DNA of 64,000 nt, taken from Vreelandella titanicae BH1 (GTDB taxonomy: Bacteria > Pseudomonadota > Gammaproteobacteria > Pseudomonadales > Halomonadaceae). The stretch is taken from assembly GCF_000336575.1 (NCBI RefSeq), contig NZ_AOPO01000001.1, forward strand, positions 496,001 to 560,000, in the 5' to 3' direction. The translations under genes and the position numbers were made by a program. Below the pieces are notes generated by a model, which made no database searches, was not told the DNA's origin, and saw only the letters and a program-made list of their open reading frames with translations. The first letter of the stretch is position 1. Every line of letters starts with the position of its first letter. Positions 45,529-54,522 of this stretch are shown here, in pieces.

Positions 45529-46089
45529 GACACTTAGCTGGGCGAAACACTTGTAAATTTAAGGGAGGTGACGGATTTATGCTGTATTGAGAATGCAGTA
45601 TCGAAGAGCGCATCACCCTGCACGTAAGAGCTTCTGCTAGGTTATTCATATGCTGTGGCGTTCTACGTCTCTACTCTCAGCCGGGAAGAACGACGCAACC
45701 AAAATCTATCGAGTACCTATTGTGTTCGTGTGCAGACGCAACACTGCGCTCAAAGCGCTGTCTGTCGCTCCAAATGGAAGCTGCTGTTGGGCAGTGAACA
45801 CTTGTCTTCAGATCAAATCGTGAGCAAGCTAAGTATGATAATGGCCAGCTTTGCAGATGCTTGTATCTGTCACGAGAGAGTCTCTAGCGCCATCTAACCC
45901 TTGCCCGTTGGCGAACATAAGGAAGGGCTGATTCAGTGACTGAGCAACGACGAATCGACCAGTAAGATTCGTTGTGGCCTAGTAGCATATACCCGACATG
46001 AAGGCATGCATCTAGGGCACCAGAAATCGCGAGATGCGAATTGCCAAGCCATGACTCCTAGCCGTTAGATACGAGCGAGTGCTACTAAC
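45529..46089. other. Region between IS3 element and IS3 relic, no recognisable gene
   Basis: About 560 bp lies between the intact insertion sequence and the transposase relic. Short open frames (for example 45655-45897) show no family resemblance. It is probably the decayed 5' part of the older insertion sequence whose OrfB end is recognisable further right. Confidence 0.45.
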
Positions 46090-46360
46090 TATCGAGTGAT
46101 GATGCTCGATATTTACAGACGGTCTATTATCGGCTGGGAAGCCTTCCTGACTGAGTTAGTTAGTTGTCGATTAGTCTCTAGTGTTGCATGCCAACAACGT
46201 CAGTCCGTTCACTGCGGCAAAAACGACTTTCACCCCATCGTTCAGCCAACCCCGTGTCAACTACAATCCCTCTTCGGAGTTGCTGATCCTTTTCTGTAAG
46301 TATCGGCCTTGCTATTCATACGATGGTTTTGCCACCGTTTATACTCACTTAGAACCTGTA
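46090..46360 (+). pseudogene. Decayed IS3-family OrfB fragment
   Basis: One frame reads MMLDIYRRSIIGWEAF (from 46099), the usual LDIYSRKIVGWE strand of IS3 integrase domains. From about 46180 a second frame reads LHANNVSPF, then FSQPRVNYNPSSELL and CKYRPCYSYDGFATV, matching the HSDNGSP, PSFSRPRVSNDNPYSES and KYRPxYP motifs of the same family. The catalytic aspartate of HSDNG is lost and the frames are shifted, so the gene is dead. It differs from the intact element next to it. Confidence 0.75.
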
Positions 46361-46520
46361 TTCCCCTTCAGTAAGTTGGGAGGCTGTTTGAAATATCTCT
46401 CTTTCTACAGTGCATAATCTGGCATCAGTCAGAACGGTCTAACGGCAAGCAAAAAATTCATTAGCGCCAAATGCGACTAAAGTAGAACGCCACCTACTTG
46501 TATTTACACTGCCAAAATAC

Positions 46521-46532
46521 TTAGATATATAA
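46521..46532. promoter_or_regulatory. TTAGATATATAA site upstream of the phthalate reductase gene
   Basis: This 12-bp near-palindrome lies 39 bp before the reductase ATG and matches the perfect palindrome at 44068 at 10 of 12 positions. It is a candidate operator or part of the core promoter; the AT-rich sequence alone makes chance similarity possible. Confidence 0.4.
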
Positions 46533-46570
46533 TTATTTTTCGAAAACACCACAACAATAGTGAGTATGTT

Positions 46571-47560
46571 ATGTCTACCCCCTCAGACAAACTTCTTATG
46601 CATGAGCTAATCGTTTCCGCTCGGGACGAGATCGCTGACGGCATCCACCGCTTTGAATTAGTTGATCCTGATGGTGGCGAACTTCCCGAATTTACCCCCG
46701 GTTCTCATATAAGACTTGAGACTCCTAACGGGCAAGAGCGTTTCTATTCGTTATGCAATGCTCCTGATGAGCACGATAGGTATGTCATTGCCGTTAAACG
46801 TGAAGATACTGGCAAAGGCGGATCCAAGAGCTTGGTGGACGAGGCTCAGCTTGGTGACCGACTCAAGGTATCAGTGCCTCAAAACGACTTCGAGCTTGAA
46901 GGCAACCCAGCCCGCTATATCTTCATAGCTGGAGGTATCGGCATCACTCCTATTCTCTCTATGATTCACCATCTCAGGGCTACGAGTGGCAAACCCTTTA
47001 AGCTCTATTACTTAACACGTGAGCCGTCTCAAACCGCTTTTTTGAAAGAACTCAGCGCTCCAGAATATCGGGGCAAGATAGTGATCCATCATGATCATGG
47101 AGACCCCGAAAACGCTTATGACTTATGGCCAATCCTTGAGCAACCCAAGGGAGCTCATATCTACTGTTGCGGCCCCCGAGGTCTAATGGAAGCGGTTAAA
47201 GACATGACTGGTCACTGGTCTCCATCGAGTGTGAGGTTTGAGGACTTTGGTACGAGTCAAACAGTTAACACGGCAGATGACACCCCTTTCACGGTACGCC
47301 TTCACAAGACTGGAGAGGCGATCCCGGTTCCGGTAGGTGTCTCAATTCTTGAGGCATTAAGAGCTAATGGTCATCATGTTCCTTATTCCTGTGAAAGCGG
47401 AACCTGCGGCTCCTGTCGCACACAGCTATTGGAAGGGGAAGCGGAGCACCGAGATTTAGTCTTATCGGAAGCCGATCGTCAGAATCACATCATGGTCTGT
47501 GTCTCACGTGCGTGTTCGGAAGAATTGGTAATTGACCTTCCAAATGATTCTTTACGCTAA
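46571..47560 (+). CDS. Phthalate dioxygenase reductase-type oxidoreductase (FMN, NAD, 2Fe-2S)
   Basis: The 329-aa protein has an N-terminal flavin-binding barrel (RFYSLCNAP near residue 57), an NAD-binding domain (GGIGITPILSM near 118; CCGPRGLMEAV near 200) and a C-terminal plant-type ferredoxin domain with C274, C279, C282 and C310. This order (flavin, NAD, ferredoxin) is that of phthalate dioxygenase reductase and VanB. It passes electrons from NADH to the Rieske oxygenase at 42701. It begins the plus-strand arm. Confidence 0.9.
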   Translation: MSTPSDKLLMHELIVSARDEIADGIHRFELVDPDGGELPEFTPGSHIRLETPNGQERFYSLCNAPDEHDRYVIAVKREDTGKGGSKSLVDEAQLGDRLKVSVPQNDFELEGNPARYIFIAGGIGITPILSMIHHLRATSGKPFKLYYLTREPSQTAFLKELSAPEYRGKIVIHHDHGDPENAYDLWPILEQPKGAHIYCCGPRGLMEAVKDMTGHWSPSSVRFEDFGTSQTVNTADDTPFTVRLHKTGEAIPVPVGVSILEALRANGHHVPYSCESGTCGSCRTQLLEGEAEHRDLVLSEADRQNHIMVCVSRACSEELVIDLPNDSLR

Positions 47561-47575
47561 TATGGAGTGTGCTCA

Positions 47576-48763
47576 GTGACAGACCCTCAATTAAAACTAG
47601 GCGTCGCAGGATTGGGCCGCGGTTTCATGTTGCTGCTACCCACTCTTGCGGCCCATCCAGGCATTAGCTTAGTGGCTGCTGCCGACCCCCGCTCAGAGGC
47701 TCGCCAACAGTTTCGTGAAGATTTCGATGCCTCCACTTACGCTGAGGTCGCCGATCTTTGCGCCGACCCCGAAGTTGAAGTGGTATATATTGCTACTCCC
47801 CATCAGTTTCATCGTAAGCATGTTGAATTAGCGGCGGCACATGGCAAGCATGTCCTTGTCGAGAAGCCAATGGCACTCTCCCTTGAGGATTGCCAAGCTA
47901 TGATCAATGCCATGCGACGTGCTAATCGATGGTTAATTGTTGGGCATAGTCATAGCTTTGACGCACCCTATCTAAAGGCTCGCGAGATGATCGACAGCCA
48001 AGCTTTCGGGAAGGTACGTATGATTAGCGCCTTCAATTACACCGATTTTCTCTACCGACCTCGCCGTCCTGAAGAGCTAGACACGATACAGGGCGGTGGT
48101 GTGGTGTTCAGTCAGGCCGCCCATCAGGTCGATATTGTACGTCTTCTTGGCGGAGATAGCGTCAAGAGCGTTCGAGCCGTCACTGGAAGTTGGGATCCTG
48201 CACGCCCCACAGAAGGCGCTTACAGTGCGCTGCTCACCTTTAATAATGATGCCTTTGCTAACATAACCTATAGCGGCTTCGCTCACTTTGACAGCGATGA
48301 ACTCTGTGGTTGGTCAGGTGAGCTTGGGCAGCCTCGAGACCCCGATCAGTATGGTTTTGCCAGGGCAAAGCTGGCGGAAGTTGACAGTCCGGAACAGGAG
48401 GCTGACCTCAAAAATGCCCGTACCTATGGCTCAGGTTTATGTTTGTCTAATAGCCGACCACAGGACAGCGCGCATAATCATTTCGGCTTTGTTCTTGTTT
48501 CATGTGATAACGCTGATATTCGTCCCATGCCGCAGGGGGTGCAAGTATATGCTCATACAAGACGCTATTTGGAACCATTGCCAGCACCTGTGATCCCGCG
48601 GCGTGAGGTCTTGGACGAACTGATTGGTGCCATACGCAATAATCATCAACCCATTCACACAGGGGAATGGGGAATGGCAACGATGGAAGTCTGTTTGGCA
48701 ATTTTAGACTCAGCCCAGAATGGGCACGAAATCATGCTTTCCCACCAGGCAATTATGCCTTAA
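47576..48763 (+). CDS. Gfo/Idh/MocA family dehydrogenase: probable phthalate 4,5-cis-dihydrodiol dehydrogenase
   Basis: The 395-aa protein has a Rossmann N-terminus (LGVAGLGRGFMLLLPTLAAHPG) and the EKPMALSLEDCQAMI motif of the Gfo/Idh/MocA family, the family of Pht4-type dihydrodiol dehydrogenases. It would oxidise the dioxygenase product to 4,5-dihydroxyphthalate. GTG at 47576 is preferred because GGAG lies 8 bp upstream (47564-47567); an earlier GTG at 47567 overlaps that site. The gene is 15 bp after the reductase. Confidence 0.85.
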   Translation: MTDPQLKLGVAGLGRGFMLLLPTLAAHPGISLVAAADPRSEARQQFREDFDASTYAEVADLCADPEVEVVYIATPHQFHRKHVELAAAHGKHVLVEKPMALSLEDCQAMINAMRRANRWLIVGHSHSFDAPYLKAREMIDSQAFGKVRMISAFNYTDFLYRPRRPEELDTIQGGGVVFSQAAHQVDIVRLLGGDSVKSVRAVTGSWDPARPTEGAYSALLTFNNDAFANITYSGFAHFDSDELCGWSGELGQPRDPDQYGFARAKLAEVDSPEQEADLKNARTYGSGLCLSNSRPQDSAHNHFGFVLVSCDNADIRPMPQGVQVYAHTRRYLEPLPAPVIPRREVLDELIGAIRNNHQPIHTGEWGMATMEVCLAILDSAQNGHEIMLSHQAIMP

Positions 48764-48814
48764 CTGGTGTGTTATAATAGCTGGCAGGATTTAGATTCTT
48801 TGGAGTATTCCAGG

Positions 48815-49300
48815 ATGCCTCGTACTCAAAACCAAGAAACCCGATCCGTTCTACTTCATTGGCAAGAAGATGTGCCAGATGATCGACTGGCACACTTGAT
48901 ACGTGATGCTGGCCGAGTGTTGACAAAAAGTCTTCAGGCACGTTTGGCGGAGCATTCAGTAAGCTTCGGCCACTGGTCTTTCTTACGTGTTTTATGGGTT
49001 ACTGAAGGCTTGACTCAACGGGAGCTTAGCGAACAAGCAGGGCTTATGGAGCCTACAACTTTTACCGCTTTAAAAGCGATGGAAGCTAATGGACTAATCG
49101 AACGTCGGCAACTGAATGGAAACCGGAAAAACATTCATATCTATCTGACGCAGAAAGGAAGAGATCTCAAGAAAACTTTGATACCGCTTGCTGAGGAAGT
49201 TAACGATATTGCTGTGGAGGGGGTAGAGTGTGAAGATTTAAGAGTTACGCGTCGAACTCTCCTTAAAATCATTAGCAATTTAGCAATTGTTAGTGAATAA
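48815..49300 (+). CDS. MarR family regulator of the phthalate cluster
   Basis: The 161-aa protein has a MarR core: SFGHWSFLRVLWVTEGLTQRELSEQAGLMEPTTFTALKAMEANGLIERR (about residues 48-96), with the wing NGNRKNIHIYLTQKG. The ATG at 48815 follows GGAG-x8-AGG. A longer frame begins at 48767 but lacks a site. It is the last gene of the plus-strand arm and may repress both arms through the TTAGATAT-type sites. Confidence 0.87.
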   Translation: MPRTQNQETRSVLLHWQEDVPDDRLAHLIRDAGRVLTKSLQARLAEHSVSFGHWSFLRVLWVTEGLTQRELSEQAGLMEPTTFTALKAMEANGLIERRQLNGNRKNIHIYLTQKGRDLKKTLIPLAEEVNDIAVEGVECEDLRVTRRTLLKIISNLAIVSE

Positions 49301-49667
49301 ATATTTAATCAGATTCCGCTTTACTCTCGCCAATTGCAACTGCCCTTCGCCTGCCATAGCGTCCTGCATGGCCTCTCCTAAGCAGGCGTCCTGGATAGGT
49401 CGTTGCCGTAGGCAAATTAAACGCTGCGCTTTTTTCGCTTCTCGACAGTTGTTAACTCCTACTTTGCCGGCAAACCATGCGGTCTATCCCGAAAAGGGCG
49501 CTCTCTTAGTGTCAAACAGCCTATTGACGATGTCTTGCGATTTATCGATCCTCGACGAGAAATAATTCTTTTCTGCAGCTTTGCTCCCAGATCTCGTCGA
49601 CACCATATGAGTTTCTATACGTTAAATAATGTTCAAAAAGTATCTAACCCATTGTGAAGTGGCTGCC
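49301..49667. other. Degenerate intergenic stretch, no confident gene
   Basis: About 370 bp follows the MarR gene. A minus-strand frame reads TAWFAGKVGVNNCREAKKAQ and is interrupted by a stop near 49485 before continuing upstream. It looks like a decayed coding fragment of a family I do not recognise. A plus-strand 92-codon frame over the same bases is probably a shadow. Confidence 0.35.
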
Positions 49668-49841
49668 TCACATTTCAAGTGCAATAGTATTGTAGACTTT
49701 AAGCACCAGAAAAAGCTTTTTGCAGTACGACCACGCAAATATCGAGCGTTTAATTTCTCTCTGGGCCTCGTGACCGTTCTCGTAGATTAATGCCACTGAC
49801 TCAATGAAATCCTCATTAGCCCGCTCTTTGAGTATATCCAA
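49668..49841 (-). CDS. Possible small gene or relic after livF, unknown
   Basis: A 57-codon minus-strand frame starting at TTG 49841 encodes a charged sequence with ANEDFIESVALIYENGHEAQ and ends LKVYNTIALEM. Composition looks protein-like and it lies 20 bp beyond the livF stop on the same strand. The start is weak (no ATG, ribosome site about 13 bp away), so it may be a gene remnant. The family is not recognised. Confidence 0.3.
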   Translation of the reverse strand: MDILKERANEDFIESVALIYENGHEAQREIKRSIFAWSYCKKLFLVLKVYNTIALEM

Positions 49842-49860
49842 TGGGATTAGTTACTGCCTT

Positions 49861-50586
49861 TCAAAGCCCCAGGTAGGCCTTCTTAATCATCTCATTTCCC
49901 TGCAACACTCTGGAAGGCCCATCTAAGACTTGATAACCATTTTCAAGCACATATGCGCGATCACTAACCTGTAACACCTGCTTAACATTCTGTTCGACCA
50001 ACAAAATAGGCATGCCGGTATCGGCTACTCGGCGTATTGCCGCCATCACATCCTTGACCAATAGGGGCGACAATCCCAGGCTAGGTTCATCCAGCAGGAG
50101 CATCTTAGGACCAAGCATCAACCCCCGAGCAATCGCCACCATCTGCTGTTGCCCCCCCGAAAGTTGCACTGCTTTTTCACGGGCGTACTTTTTAAGATCA
50201 GGAAAGAGCGTTAGAACTTTCTCCAGATTTTCGTCACGACGCTCACGTGCTGAGGGCAGTGAGGCCCCCAACAACAGGTTATCGTGTACTGTCATATTGC
50301 CGAACAGTTGACGCCCCATCGGTACATGAGCGAGCCCCAAGCGCGCCATCTCATGCGGTTTACGCCCAGAAACTTCTTGTCCATCAAAGTGAATGGTTCC
50401 TTTCCAGGGTTTAATCATCCCTGACACTGCTCGCAGGATGGTCGACTTGCCACTGCCATTGCCGCCAATCAATCCCACCAGTTCACCACTTTTGACCGTC
50501 AGCGAGGCGTCGAAGACCACCTTTAATGAACCATAACCGAGATCCACATTCTGGACACTCAGTACATTATCCGCTTGATCTGACAT
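49861..50586 (-). CDS. livF: Branched-chain-type ABC transporter ATPase LivF
   Basis: The 241-aa ATPase has Walker A GGNGSGKST (about residues 41-49), signature LSGGQQQMVAIARGL and Walker B MLLLDEPSLGLSP. It belongs to the HAAT family second ATPase, and LivF length matches. Its start and the livG stop overlap by one base (TGATG at 50584-50588). It energises uptake with LivG. HAAT systems import branched-chain amino acids, amides, urea or aromatic acids; the divergent amidase points to an amide. Confidence 0.9.
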   Translation of the reverse strand: MSDQADNVLSVQNVDLGYGSLKVVFDASLTVKSGELVGLIGGNGSGKSTILRAVSGMIKPWKGTIHFDGQEVSGRKPHEMARLGLAHVPMGRQLFGNMTVHDNLLLGASLPSARERRDENLEKVLTLFPDLKKYAREKAVQLSGGQQQMVAIARGLMLGPKMLLLDEPSLGLSPLLVKDVMAAIRRVADTGMPILLVEQNVKQVLQVSDRAYVLENGYQVLDGPSRVLQGNEMIKKAYLGL

Positions 50587-51302
50587 CAGTCCTCTCCCAG
50601 ATAGGCGGTAATGACGCGTGGATCTTCGATCACATCGCCTGGTAAACCCTCGGTAATCACACTGCCGTTTGCCATAACAATCACATGATCCGATAAGGCA
50701 ATGATGGCCTCCATGATGTGCTCCACCATCACGATGGTCAGGTTCTGGTCAGTCAATTGACGCACAAAACCGATCATGCCTTTAAGTGCGGGGGGATTGA
50801 GACCGGCCATCATCTCATCAAGGAACAAAACACTGGGTTGGACGGCCAGCGCTTTGGCGAGCTCGAGGCGTCGACGTCTGGCCAAGTTCAGATCCAAGGC
50901 GGGTTGGTCATATCGGTCGGCTAAGCCCACCTTTTCTAGGACGTCCATGGCCAATCGTTCGGCTTTCTTGCGCTTGGGCTCCTTAAGGAAGGCCGCCACC
51001 AGGACATTCTCTAGCAATGTCAGTTCTTCGAAGGGTCTTTCCGTCTGAAATGTACGCCCAATACCAACACGTGTGCGCATATACGGGGGAAGTCGGGTGA
51101 TCTCCTTCCCGTGTAAGTAAATGCGGCCTGCCTGGGGAGTAACGAAGCCCGTTAGGGCATTAAATAATGTGGTCTTGCCCGCTCCGTTCGGTCCGATCAA
51201 TCCAAGGATTTTGCCTTGCTCGACATCCAGCGAAACATCATTTACCGCGACGACACCACCGAATTTGACGGTGATACCATCAGCTCTGAGCGCGCTTGGC
51301 AT
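50586..51302 (-). CDS. livG: Branched-chain-type ABC transporter ATPase LivG
   Basis: The 238-aa ATPase has Walker A GPNGAGKTT (about 37-45), a family-typical GRTFQTERPF Q-loop region and Walker B VLFLDEMMAGLNP; the signature region reads LNLARRRRLELAKAL rather than LSGGQ, as is common in LivG. The start at 51302 has an AGGAGG site and overlaps livM by 23 bp. Confidence 0.9.
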   Translation of the reverse strand: MPSALRADGITVKFGGVVAVNDVSLDVEQGKILGLIGPNGAGKTTLFNALTGFVTPQAGRIYLHGKEITRLPPYMRTRVGIGRTFQTERPFEELTLLENVLVAAFLKEPKRKKAERLAMDVLEKVGLADRYDQPALDLNLARRRRLELAKALAVQPSVLFLDEMMAGLNPPALKGMIGFVRQLTDQNLTIVMVEHIMEAIIALSDHVIVMANGSVITEGLPGDVIEDPRVITAYLGED

Positions 51303-52233
51303 AAACCCTCCTGATCAAATAACGCGCTGGCTCGCCAACAATGCCACGAGGCATAAAGATAACCACGACCATGATTAACAAGCCGTAAATCAACATATTG
51401 GCCTCGGCGAACGTCGTCCGGAATATCTCACCCGACCCCACGACCAGCAATGCCCCTATGCATGGCCCCCAGATGGTACCCCGCCCACCGATGATGGCCG
51501 TTAAAGCGATCTGTACCGACAGCAGCAGGTAAAAAATGATGTGAGGTTCGATAAAGGAGAGAAAAATCGCATAGATACCTCCTCCCAGTGCCGTTAATGC
51601 CCCCGAGAGCATAAACGCTTTCAGCTTGACGGTAGTGGGATTTATGCCCGACGCCATGGCGGAGTCTTCATCTTCTCGCACGGCGCGAAGCTGGTAGCCG
51701 AACTTGCTGCGCGATATAAGCATCACTACCAAGACGGTTATCGCCGCGAATGCCAGCGCCAGATAGTAGTTGACCTGGCGAGAGAAGAGATCCAGCCCAA
51801 AGGGCTCCGGCAGTGTCATAATAAAGACCCCCGTCGCGCCGCCGGTCAACCAGCCTTCATTAATGGCGATCAGTCGAAAGATCTCAGCGATGGCGATGGT
51901 GGATAGTGTGAAGTAAGGCCCCTTGAGCTTAAAAGTCAGGCGACCCCATAGGTAGGCCACCAGAGAGGCAGCGAACAGTACCATCAGGACCGTCCACCAA
52001 GGAGCAATTTCGTAATGGGATGTCCCCACTGCAACGAAGTAGGCACCAAGTCCTACGAAGCTCGCATGGCCTAAGCTCACCTGACCGGCCCACCCTCCCA
52101 GAATGTCCCAGGCGGTGGCCCAGCCAGCATATAACAGCAAGGTAATGGCCACCGATAGATAGCCCGGGAACATCTGTGGATAAAAAATACCCATCAGAAC
52201 TAATCCGGCAAAAATGATGTAGTGCTTTTTCAT
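51280..52233 (-). CDS. livM: Branched-chain-type ABC permease LivM
   Basis: The 317-aa membrane protein has the LivM motif GWAGQVSLGHASFVGLGAY (about residues 47-65) and a central loop RAVREDEDSAMASGINPTTVKLKAF (about 195-219) that contacts the ATPases. Its start overlaps the livH stop as ATGA. It forms the channel together with LivH. Confidence 0.9.
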   Translation of the reverse strand: MKKHYIIFAGLVLMGIFYPQMFPGYLSVAITLLLYAGWATAWDILGGWAGQVSLGHASFVGLGAYFVAVGTSHYEIAPWWTVLMVLFAASLVAYLWGRLTFKLKGPYFTLSTIAIAEIFRLIAINEGWLTGGATGVFIMTLPEPFGLDLFSRQVNYYLALAFAAITVLVVMLISRSKFGYQLRAVREDEDSAMASGINPTTVKLKAFMLSGALTALGGGIYAIFLSFIEPHIIFYLLLSVQIALTAIIGGRGTIWGPCIGALLVVGSGEIFRTTFAEANMLIYGLLIMVVVIFMPRGIVGEPARYLIRRVYAKRAQS

Positions 52234-53117
52234 ACGCGTTTCACCGTCTTCCCGAATAGGCCCTCAGGTCTTAGCAACAATATCAACAGGAAGACCAGTA
52301 GACCGTAGGCGTCTCGGTAGTCCGATGTAAGATATGAAGCCCCCATCACCTCTACCACCCCCAGCAGGAGCCCGCCAGCGATAGCAGCCCCGATGTTCCC
52401 AAGCCCGCCTAGCACAGTGACCACAAAAGCCTTAAGCGTGAAGATGGCGCCCGAAAATGTCGGCGTGGCAAACAGCAGCGGAATCAGTACAACGCCTGCT
52501 GTAACGGCCAGGGCCATGCCAATACCGAAGACCACGGCTTCGATCCAACGGGTATTGATACCAACGAGTTCGGCACCTAATCGATTGTCAGCAGTGGCAC
52601 GAATGGCACGGCCCAGTTCCGTATGGTTGAGTACCGTATAGAGTCCGGCAATCACCACCATCGTTGCCAGACCCGCGAGCAGCAGGATCAATGAAAAGCT
52701 GACATCCCCCAGGGAAACCGTACTAGAAGCATACGACACATTGACGGACTTGGGCTCGGCGCCAAAGGTCAATAACAATATATTGCCAATAACCAAGGCT
52801 AGCCCCAGGGTGACCAGGAGCGAACTTTCTGGCGGTGCTTCCATTAATCGGGAGAGCACTAATCGCTGTAGTAATGCCCCGGCCATAAACCCAAGAGGCA
52901 TGGCAACAAGTAGAGAAAGGTAAGGATCCCAGCCAAGTAGGGAGTTGAGCAATACGGCGCAATACATGCCCAGAATAACGAAGTCCCCGTGGGCGAAGTT
53001 GATTAGCTTCATTACCCCGAACACCAGCGTTAGGCCTACCCCAATCAGCGCATAGACCCCACCGATCAACACCCCATTAGACAGATTTTGCAGGAAGGAT
53101 ACATAGTCAAACATCAT
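52230..53117 (-). CDS. livH: Branched-chain-type ABC permease LivH
   Basis: The 295-aa membrane protein has the LivH hallmark VYALIGVGLTLVFGVMKLINFAHGDF near its N-terminus and the RAIRATADNRLGAELVGINTRWIEA coupling loop (about 188-212). It is 33 bp downstream of the binding-protein gene. Together with LivM it forms the membrane channel of the importer. Confidence 0.9.
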   Translation of the reverse strand: MMFDYVSFLQNLSNGVLIGGVYALIGVGLTLVFGVMKLINFAHGDFVILGMYCAVLLNSLLGWDPYLSLLVAMPLGFMAGALLQRLVLSRLMEAPPESSLLVTLGLALVIGNILLLTFGAEPKSVNVSYASSTVSLGDVSFSLILLLAGLATMVVIAGLYTVLNHTELGRAIRATADNRLGAELVGINTRWIEAVVFGIGMALAVTAGVVLIPLLFATPTFSGAIFTLKAFVVTVLGGLGNIGAAIAGGLLLGVVEVMGASYLTSDYRDAYGLLVFLLILLLRPEGLFGKTVKRV

Positions 53118-53150
53118 GATCTCTCAAGTTGTGCCATGCAGGCGTCCCGA

Positions 53151-54335
53151 TTAGCGCTCGTCCCATACCGGTGTTGGGTACCGAACTTCTTCAGCAGCCA
53201 GGTCGGCTGGAAATACGGTGACGTGCTCACCGTCCTGGATCTGTAATACAAGGCTGCGAATCGGGTTCTGTCCTTGAAAGCCATCGAAGCTTTCAAACAC
53301 AACATGAGTGACCGGTGTATCCAGATCGGTTTCGGCTAGCGCATCTCTGACGTCACTACGCTCAAGGGAGTCGGCACGTTCAAGCGCATCGGCTGCAACA
53401 CGAAGTGCCAGATAACCCTCTGCTTCGTAGAAGGTAGGCTCTTCGCCCGTCTTGGCCTTAAGGCGTTCATAGAGATCTTCCACGCCCTCGTACTGAACGT
53501 CCTTGCTCCAACTCACCACAGTGGCCACATACTCGGCAAGATCACCCACCTGATCGACGAAGCTAGGCAAGGCGGCGCCAGTGTCGATCGCCACAGCCTT
53601 GGGATTGAGGTTTACCTCGCGCATTTGACGCGCAATAGCGACCCCATCTTCAGCGTAGGCAACCACATAGAGCAGGTCGGGCTCCTCGGAGCGGAAACGG
53701 TTGAGGATGGGGCGAAAATCAGAGGTGCCTTGATCATAAGATTGGTCTCCTACGATTTCATAGCCCCGTTCTTCGGCTAAACGTGCGCCCTCTTCGGCCA
53801 AAGACTCCGGCCAAGCCCCATTGCCATACAGCATGGCGACGGTTTCCAAGCTATCGTCTTGTTCACGTAGGAAATCGAAATAGTCGAAATAGCTTTCAGC
53901 CACAATCGTTGAGTTGTGCTTGGCACGAAATACCCAGGGCGAGCCAGGTTTGGTAATACTGTTGTCTGCGCTGCCGAGTACAATGAGCGGAATCTCTTGG
54001 CGGGTCATTAGCTGTGCCATCGGCCCAGTAATGCTTGATGCATAGGAGCCCATAATCAAAGGAACATCCTGTCGATTAAGTGACTCGATCGCTGCCAACG
54101 CACTGGTAGCTTCAGAGCGGTCATCTTGCACGACCAGCTCCAGAGGTTCTCCCCTCACCCCACCGCCTTCGTTGATTTCCTCCAACGCGACTTCCATTCC
54201 TGCCTGATAGCGCTCACCAAAGGCGGCGAAGGGACCCGACAAGCTATTAATGACACCAACTTCGATATCAGCTAATACAGCGGGGGCCGCCAGAAGCCAG
54301 GGGGCCACGGAAGCGGCAGCGATCAATTTCTTCAT
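53151..54335 (-). CDS. Branched-chain-type ABC substrate-binding protein
   Basis: The 394-aa precursor (start 54335, MKKLIAAASVAPWLLAAPAVLA, with GGGAG upstream) has a signal peptide and a type I periplasmic-binding fold of the LivJ/AmiC class: EVGVINSLSGPFAAFGERYQ and a conserved GGGVRGEPLELVVQDDRS. An upstream in-frame ATG at 54368 is less likely because it would bury the signal peptide. It heads the livHMGF operon and faces the amidase gene. Confidence 0.87.
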   Translation of the reverse strand: MKKLIAAASVAPWLLAAPAVLADIEVGVINSLSGPFAAFGERYQAGMEVALEEINEGGGVRGEPLELVVQDDRSEATSALAAIESLNRQDVPLIMGSYASSITGPMAQLMTRQEIPLIVLGSADNSITKPGSPWVFRAKHNSTIVAESYFDYFDFLREQDDSLETVAMLYGNGAWPESLAEEGARLAEERGYEIVGDQSYDQGTSDFRPILNRFRSEEPDLLYVVAYAEDGVAIARQMREVNLNPKAVAIDTGAALPSFVDQVGDLAEYVATVVSWSKDVQYEGVEDLYERLKAKTGEEPTFYEAEGYLALRVAADALERADSLERSDVRDALAETDLDTPVTHVVFESFDGFQGQNPIRSLVLQIQDGEHVTVFPADLAAEEVRYPTPVWDER

Positions 54336-54522
54336 TGTTTGTCTCCCATCAATATCTATAAAAACCATTTATGTCGATTTTTTAGTGGCATTTCGATTAT
54401 TCACGACTAATTATGTATAGACCAAGCTTGCTAACGGCTGCAAGACAAAATCTTTAAACGGTACGCACCCTTACACTGCCATGTACCAATCTGGTCGCTC
54501 ATTTATTAATTAAGGAGTTTTC

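Noticed and set aside
49287..49565. 92-codon plus-strand frame after the MarR gene
   Set aside because: It overlaps the MarR stop, has cysteine/serine-rich low-quality composition and no recognisable domain; the opposite strand looks slightly more protein-like but is also broken.
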